From: an uncultured Oscillospiraceae bacterium
GTDB lineage: Bacteria > Bacillota > Clostridia > Oscillospirales > Oscillospiraceae
Direction: 5' to 3'
Assembly (NCBI GenBank): GCA_947627325.1
Contig: CANQVO010000007.1
Coordinates: forward strand, 48,535-112,534
DNA length: 64,000 nt
Shown: positions 60,086 through 64,000 of the stretch, one piece after another
Position numbering within the stretch: the stretch's first letter is position 1
How the letters are laid out: every line of letters starts with the position of its first letter
Translations under genes and position numbers: made by a program
The notes under the pieces: model-generated
Seen by the model: only the letters and a program-made list of their open reading frames with translations
The model's database searches: none
Told to the model about the DNA's origin: nothing

Positions 60086-62600
60086 GGCCGCTCTCCCCCC
60101 TTCCCCGCAGATAGTCGTCCAGATACCGGCCCGTCAGGCTCTCCGGGCAGGCCCGGACCGCCTCCGGCGTTCCGGCGGCCACCACCCGGCCCCCCTCGTC
60201 CCCGCCGCCGGGGCCCAGGTCGATGACGTAGTCGGCGTTGGCGATCACGTCCAGGTCGTGCTCGATGACCACCACCGTGGCCCCCTGGCCGGTCAGGTGG
60301 TCCAGCACCGCCAGCAGCAGCCTCACGTCCAGGGGGTGGAGGCCGATGGTGGGCTCGTCAAAGACGAACAGGGCGTCGGTCTGGCGGCGGCCCATCTCGC
60401 TGGCCAGTTTGAGCCGCTGGGCCTCCCCGCCGGAGAGGCCGGGGGTGGCCTCCCCCAGGGTCAGATAGCCCAGGCCCAGCTCCTCCAGGGTCTTCAGCCG
60501 CTGGGCCACCACCTTCACGTCCCGGCAGGCGGCCAGGGCGGCGGACACGTCCATGGACATAAGCTGGGGCAGGCTGTACCGCTCCCCCGCCCGGTTCTCC
60601 CACAAGATCTCCTCCGCCTCCCGCTGGTAGCGGGAGCCCCGGCAGTCGGGGCAGGGGATGTCCACGTCGGGCAGGAACTGCACGTCCAGGCTCACCGTCC
60701 CCGTGCCGTCGCAGGTGGGACAGCGCAGAGCGCCGGTGTTGTAGGAGAAGTCCCCCGCCCTCCGCCCCCGGGCCTTGGCCGCCGGGGTGCGGGCGTAGAG
60801 CTTGCGGAGCTCGTCGTGAACGTCGGCGTAGGTGGCCACGGTGGAGCGGATGTTGATGCCGATGGGGGTGGCGTCGATGAGCTTGACCTGGCGGATGCCG
60901 GGGGCGTCCAGGGCCTTGACGTGGCCGGGCAGGCGCTCCCCCGCCGTCAGGGCCTCCAGGCCGGGGATCAGGCTCTCCAGAATGAGGGTGGTCTTCCCCG
61001 AGCCGGACACCCCCGTCACCGCCGTCAGCCGCCCCTTGGGCAGGTGTACCTCCAGGGGCTTGACGGTGTGGATGGCGTCGGTGACCAGCCGGATGTCCCC
61101 CTGGGCGAAGAGCTCCCCCTCCGGCGTCACCGGGCGGGTCCGCGCCTGGGCCGTCCCGGCCAGGAAGGGGCCCACCTTGGACGCGGGGCTGTGGATCAGC
61201 GCCGCCCGGTCCCCCTGGGCGATGATCTGGCCGCCCGCCGCCCCGGCCTCGGGGCCCAGTTCGATGAAGTGCTGGGCGCGGCGCAAGATCTGCACGTCGT
61301 GGTCCACCAGCACCACGCTGTTCCCGTCCGCCACCAGGTCCTCCATCACGCCGATAAGGCCGGTGATGTTGTGGGGGTGGAGGCCGATGGAGGGCTCGTC
61401 CAGGACGTAGAGCACCCCGGTGGTGCGGTTCCGAACCGCCCGGGCCAGCTGCATCCGCTGGCGCTCCCCGGTGGAGAGGGTGGCGCTGGCCCGGTCCAGG
61501 GTCAGGTAGCCCAGGCCCAGCTCCATCAGCCGCCGGGCGGAGGTCTGGAAGGACTCTTGGATGGACTGGGCCATGGGGCGCATGGCCTCGGGCAGGGAGG
61601 CGGGCACCCCCTCCACCCAGTCGGCCAGCTCCCGCAGGGTCATCCGGCACACCTCATCCAGCCCCAGGCCGCGCAGCCTGGGCTCCCGGGCCTTGTCCGA
61701 CAGCCGGGTGCCGCCGCAGTGGGGGCAGGGCCCGGTCTTGAGGAACTTCTCCACCCGCTTCATGCCCTTGTCGTCCTTCACCTTGGCCAGGGCGTTCTCC
61801 ACGGTGTAGACGGCGTTATAGTAGGTAAAATCCAGTTCGGCGAAGTCGTCCCCCTTCTTGGACTGATAGAGGATATGCCGCTTCTCCGCCGGGCCGTGGA
61901 AGACGATGTCCCGCTCGGCGGGAGTCAGCTGGGCAAAGGGCACGTCGGTCCGCACCCCCATGGCCCGGCACACGTCGGTCATCAGCGACCACATCAGCGT
62001 CCGCCACGGGGCCACCGCCCCCTGGTCGATGGTCAGGCTCTCGTCGGGGACCAGGGTGGACTCGTCCACCAGCCGCACCACCCCGGTGCCGGAGCAGTGG
62101 GGGCAGGCGCCCTGGGAGTTGAAGGCCAACTCCTCCGCCCCCGGGGGCCAGAACCCCTCCCCGCACACCGGGCAGGTGAGCTTCAGCCCCGCCGCCACGT
62201 CCAGGGTGGGCTCCAGGTAGTGGCCGTTGGGACAGCGGTGGCTGGCCAGGCGGGAGAACATGAGGCGCAGGACGTTGAGCAGTTCCGTCCCCGTGCCGAA
62301 GGTGGAGCGGATGCCGGGCACCGCCGGCCGCTGGTGGAGGGCCAGGGCGGCGGGGACGTGGCGGATCTCGTCCACCTGGGCGGCCTGGGCGCCGGTCATC
62401 CGCCGCCGGGTGTAGGTGGAAAGGCTCTCCAGATACCGCCGGGACCCCTCGGCGTACAGCACCCCCAGGGCCAGGGAGGACTTGCCCGAGCCGGACACCC
62501 CGGCCACCCCCACGATCTGCCCCAGGGGCACATCCACGTCGATGTTCTTCAGGTTGTGTACCCGCGCGCCCCGCACGGTGATGACTTCAGGCTGGGCCAT
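60075..62600 (-). CDS. UvrA2-like ABC ATPase lacking the UvrB-binding domain
   Basis: The 841-residue protein has the two UvrA ATPase halves: Walker A GVSGSGKSSLA and GVSGSGKTTLI, signatures LSTGERQRMQLA and LSGGEAQRLKLA, and Walker B VLYVLDEPSIGLHP and FVFDEPTIGLHP. Zinc modules are kept (CPHCSGTG, CPTCDGTG with CPDC). Canonical UvrA is ~940 residues; here only ~45 residues lie between the first Cys motif and GACPHCSGTG where UvrA normally has the UvrB-binding domain. So it is probably not the repair UvrA but a UvrA2-type paralogue, some of which are linked to drug tolerance. ATG 62600 follows AAGGAGG by 8 bases. Confidence 0.87.
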   Translation of the reverse strand: MAQPEVITVRGARVHNLKNIDVDVPLGQIVGVAGVSGSGKSSLALGVLYAEGSRRYLESLSTYTRRRMTGAQAAQVDEIRHVPAALALHQRPAVPGIRSTFGTGTELLNVLRLMFSRLASHRCPNGHYLEPTLDVAAGLKLTCPVCGEGFWPPGAEELAFNSQGACPHCSGTGVVRLVDESTLVPDESLTIDQGAVAPWRTLMWSLMTDVCRAMGVRTDVPFAQLTPAERDIVFHGPAEKRHILYQSKKGDDFAELDFTYYNAVYTVENALAKVKDDKGMKRVEKFLKTGPCPHCGGTRLSDKAREPRLRGLGLDEVCRMTLRELADWVEGVPASLPEAMRPMAQSIQESFQTSARRLMELGLGYLTLDRASATLSTGERQRMQLARAVRNRTTGVLYVLDEPSIGLHPHNITGLIGVMEDLVADGNSVVLVDHDVQILRRAQHFIELGPEAGAAGGQIIAQGDRAALIHSPASKVGPFLAGTAQARTRPVTPEGELFAQGDIRLVTDAIHTVKPLEVHLPKGRLTAVTGVSGSGKTTLILESLIPGLEALTAGERLPGHVKALDAPGIRQVKLIDATPIGINIRSTVATYADVHDELRKLYARTPAAKARGRRAGDFSYNTGALRCPTCDGTGTVSLDVQFLPDVDIPCPDCRGSRYQREAEEILWENRAGERYSLPQLMSMDVSAALAACRDVKVVAQRLKTLEELGLGYLTLGEATPGLSGGEAQRLKLASEMGRRQTDALFVFDEPTIGLHPLDVRLLLAVLDHLTGQGATVVVIEHDLDVIANADYVIDLGPGGGDEGGRVVAAGTPEAVRACPESLTGRYLDDYLRGRGESGHGF

Positions 62601-62625
62601 CCCGCCCGCCTCCTTCCATTCAAGC

Positions 62626-62655
62626 AAAAGGGCGCGCCCCGGCGCGCCCTTTTTT
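62626..62655. terminator. Terminator between GGDEF gene and uvrA2-like gene
   Basis: A GC-rich stem (62626-62638 with 62641-62653) is followed by TTTTTT on the plus strand; on the minus strand it ends in TTTT after the GGDEF gene. It lies 26 bases before the UvrA2-like start, so some transcription probably passes through or starts nearby. Confidence 0.65.
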
Positions 62656-62676
62656 CATTCCCTCGTAAGTCCCGCT

Positions 62677-63816
62677 CTACCGCGGGGCCACCGTCTCGTG
62701 GTAGACCTTCTTCTCCTGGTACATCCGGCTGTCCGCCCGGAGGATGAGGGTGGACAGGTCGTACTTGGGGCCAAAGGCGCTGCCCATGGACATATGGCAG
62801 GCAAGCCCCGGGTGGCGGGTGCGGTTTTCCAGGTTGATGCGCTCGATATCCTGGCGCCACTGGGCCGCCTTCCGCTCCAGCACCGCCGGGTCCTCCGTCT
62901 CCACCACCACCAAAAACTCGTCCCCGCCGATGCGGAAACCGTGGCAGGCGTCGTCAAAGAGGCCGTGGAGGCTCTCGGCACAGCGGCGCAGGAGCAGGTC
63001 GCCGTGCTCGTGGCCCACCTCGTCGTTGGCCCGCTTGAGCCCGTCCACGTCGAAGAACAGCACCCCTACCGACTCGTTGCCCACCGGGGACTTGAGGTAC
63101 TGGTCGTAGATGTGGGAGTTGTAGAGCCCGGTCAGGGCGTCAATGCGGTTGAGGCGGAGGATCTTCACCTGGTTGTCGATGTTGTCGATGCCCTTGTAGG
63201 TAGCCAGCATGATGAGCTTGCCCATCATCAAAATGGTGAGCATCCAGGGGAAGGAGATGTACAGCAGGACCTGCAGAACGCTCTGGGAGGTGGGCAGGGC
63301 TCTCAGCACCTCCGCGGAGACCTCCCCCCGCATAGCCATGCTGAGCAAAAACTCCATGAAATCCACCTGCCACAGCCCCAGCGCGCAGCCCATAGGGGGC
63401 GCCAGCGCCACGCAGACGCAGGAACAGGCGATGCCCAGCCGGCTCATGCGAAGCGAGTTGTACTGCACCGCCATCAGCATGGGGAGCAGCGCCAGCGGCG
63501 CGGAGAAGATGAACAGGGCCAGGGAGAAGATGAAGCAGAGGATACAGGTACAGATCAGCACCGCGTACTTGCTCTTGGGGTCGGTGGACAGGTCGTAGTC
63601 GTTGGCAATGACCTGGGGGCCCAGGCAACAGATCACCCCAATCCCCACGCAGACGCGGATGACCGTCTTATCCACCCGGAAGACGCCGATCTCGTTGAAG
63701 AGCAGACACAAAAGCAGGGTCAGGATCCCCACCCGCATCGCCTGGGCCACGTAGAGGTTGGGCTTTCGCTCGCACTCCTCCGCCCGCAGGGTGTTGGCGC
63801 TGTCAAAGTCAAACAC
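62677..63816 (-). CDS. Membrane diguanylate cyclase (GGDEF)
   Basis: The 379-residue protein has about six N-terminal membrane helices (residues ~27-205) and a C-terminal GGDEF domain with LNRIDALTGLYNSHIYDQYL and FRIGGDEFLVVVE (near residue 296). It should make c-di-GMP. No RxxD I-site precedes the motif. I chose GTG 63816, 9 bases from AAAGGAGGG; a TTG 11 codons upstream is possible but overlaps that site. It has its own promoter. Confidence 0.87.
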   Translation of the reverse strand: MFDFDSANTLRAEECERKPNLYVAQAMRVGILTLLLCLLFNEIGVFRVDKTVIRVCVGIGVICCLGPQVIANDYDLSTDPKSKYAVLICTCILCFIFSLALFIFSAPLALLPMLMAVQYNSLRMSRLGIACSCVCVALAPPMGCALGLWQVDFMEFLLSMAMRGEVSAEVLRALPTSQSVLQVLLYISFPWMLTILMMGKLIMLATYKGIDNIDNQVKILRLNRIDALTGLYNSHIYDQYLKSPVGNESVGVLFFDVDGLKRANDEVGHEHGDLLLRRCAESLHGLFDDACHGFRIGGDEFLVVVETEDPAVLERKAAQWRQDIERINLENRTRHPGLACHMSMGSAFGPKYDLSTLILRADSRMYQEKKVYHETVAPR

Positions 63817-64000
63817 GGCAGGATCCCTCCTTTCGTCCCAAAGGCACAAAATCGTTAGTTACATACATTATACTACACCTTCCCCCCTCTTGCAAGTGGC
63901 AATCCCGCGCCTTTTACAAAGACGTGTAGGACTACAATACATATTGGATATTGAGAAAAGAAAAAGGTAGAAGGATGGGGCCACATCGGTTAAAGTAGAG
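63817..64000. other. Right-hand end: promoter region, no gene seen
   Basis: This 184-base end holds the minus-strand promoter of the GGDEF gene. The plus strand shows only a very short ATG frame at 63974 that stops after seven codons. A divergent gene may begin beyond the window. Confidence 0.5.
63867..63895 (-). promoter_or_regulatory. Promoter of the GGDEF gene at 63816
   Basis: On the minus strand TTGCAA (63890-63895), a 17-base spacer and perfect TATAAT (63867-63872) lie ~50 bases before the start codon. Confidence 0.8.

Overview
The window is a GC-rich, gene-dense piece of core bacterial chromosome. No insertion sequence, prophage, CRISPR array or rRNA operon was seen. The gene set suggests a Gram-positive anaerobe of the Clostridia, most likely a high-GC member of the Oscillospiraceae (Flavonifractor/Pseudoflavonifractor-like). 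The reasons are HrcA with a perfect CIRCE element, RemA, CdaA/CdaR, RNase J, a PASTA-bearing SpoVD-type penicillin-binding protein, a MurE with the DNPR motif of meso-diaminopimelate enzymes, clostridial DUF families (DUF5685, DUF512, DUF554, DUF4358) and strong AGGAGG ribosome sites. The assignment is inferred from gene content only.

Layout. Positions 1-6700 form a galactose locus: galT (cut by the window edge) and galK on the minus strand, divergent from an mglBAC import operon. Positions 6858-15421 are a ten-gene minus-strand run, cdaA-cdaR-rseC-DUF5685-J protein-yicC-remA-gmk-rpoZ-priA, with almost every junction overlapping or within 26 bases. Positions 15572-19716 hold yceD-rpmF-DUF512 radical SAM-der-plsY. 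Next come a DUF554 membrane protein and a divergent GGDEF protein. Positions 23075-35795 are the division and cell-wall cluster, read mraZ-rsmH-ftsL-spoVD/ftsI-murE-mraY-ftsW-murG-murA-ftsQ and then ftsZ from its own promoter. murF, murD, murB, murC and ftsA are absent from it.

Positions 36080-39203 are mutY-tdk-radical SAM-xpt, followed by a lipoprotein gene and tRNA-Arg(CCG). Positions 40330-43206 are an ABC importer of the TrpXYZ-like (PF04392) type. mnmE and rnjA follow. The class I heat-shock operon hrcA-grpE-dnaK-dnaJ occupies 47047-51852. Positions 51940-57445 hold a PMT-family glycosyltransferase, a PHP phosphatase, rpiB, an alpha/beta hydrolase and a secreted DUF4358 protein. The right end has a PAP2 phosphatase, a small anchored protein, an amidohydrolase, a UvrA2-like ATPase and a second GGDEF protein.

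The most striking observation is that the galactose-binding protein MglB appears to be a natural circular permutant. Its mature chain begins at the equivalent of E. coli GBP residue ~84, runs to the usual C-terminus, and then continues through a linker into the equivalent of residues ~4-82, with the known sugar contacts retained. In the same operon the permease MglC carries an extra ~215-residue, charged, coiled-coil-like cytoplasmic N-terminus. A second candidate is a translationally coupled trio of Cys-rich proteins (RseC, DUF5685, J-domain protein) inside the c-di-AMP operon.

Regulatory sites include many sigma-A type promoters with 17-base spacers, MraZ boxes in front of mraZ, a CIRCE element, and several intrinsic terminators.
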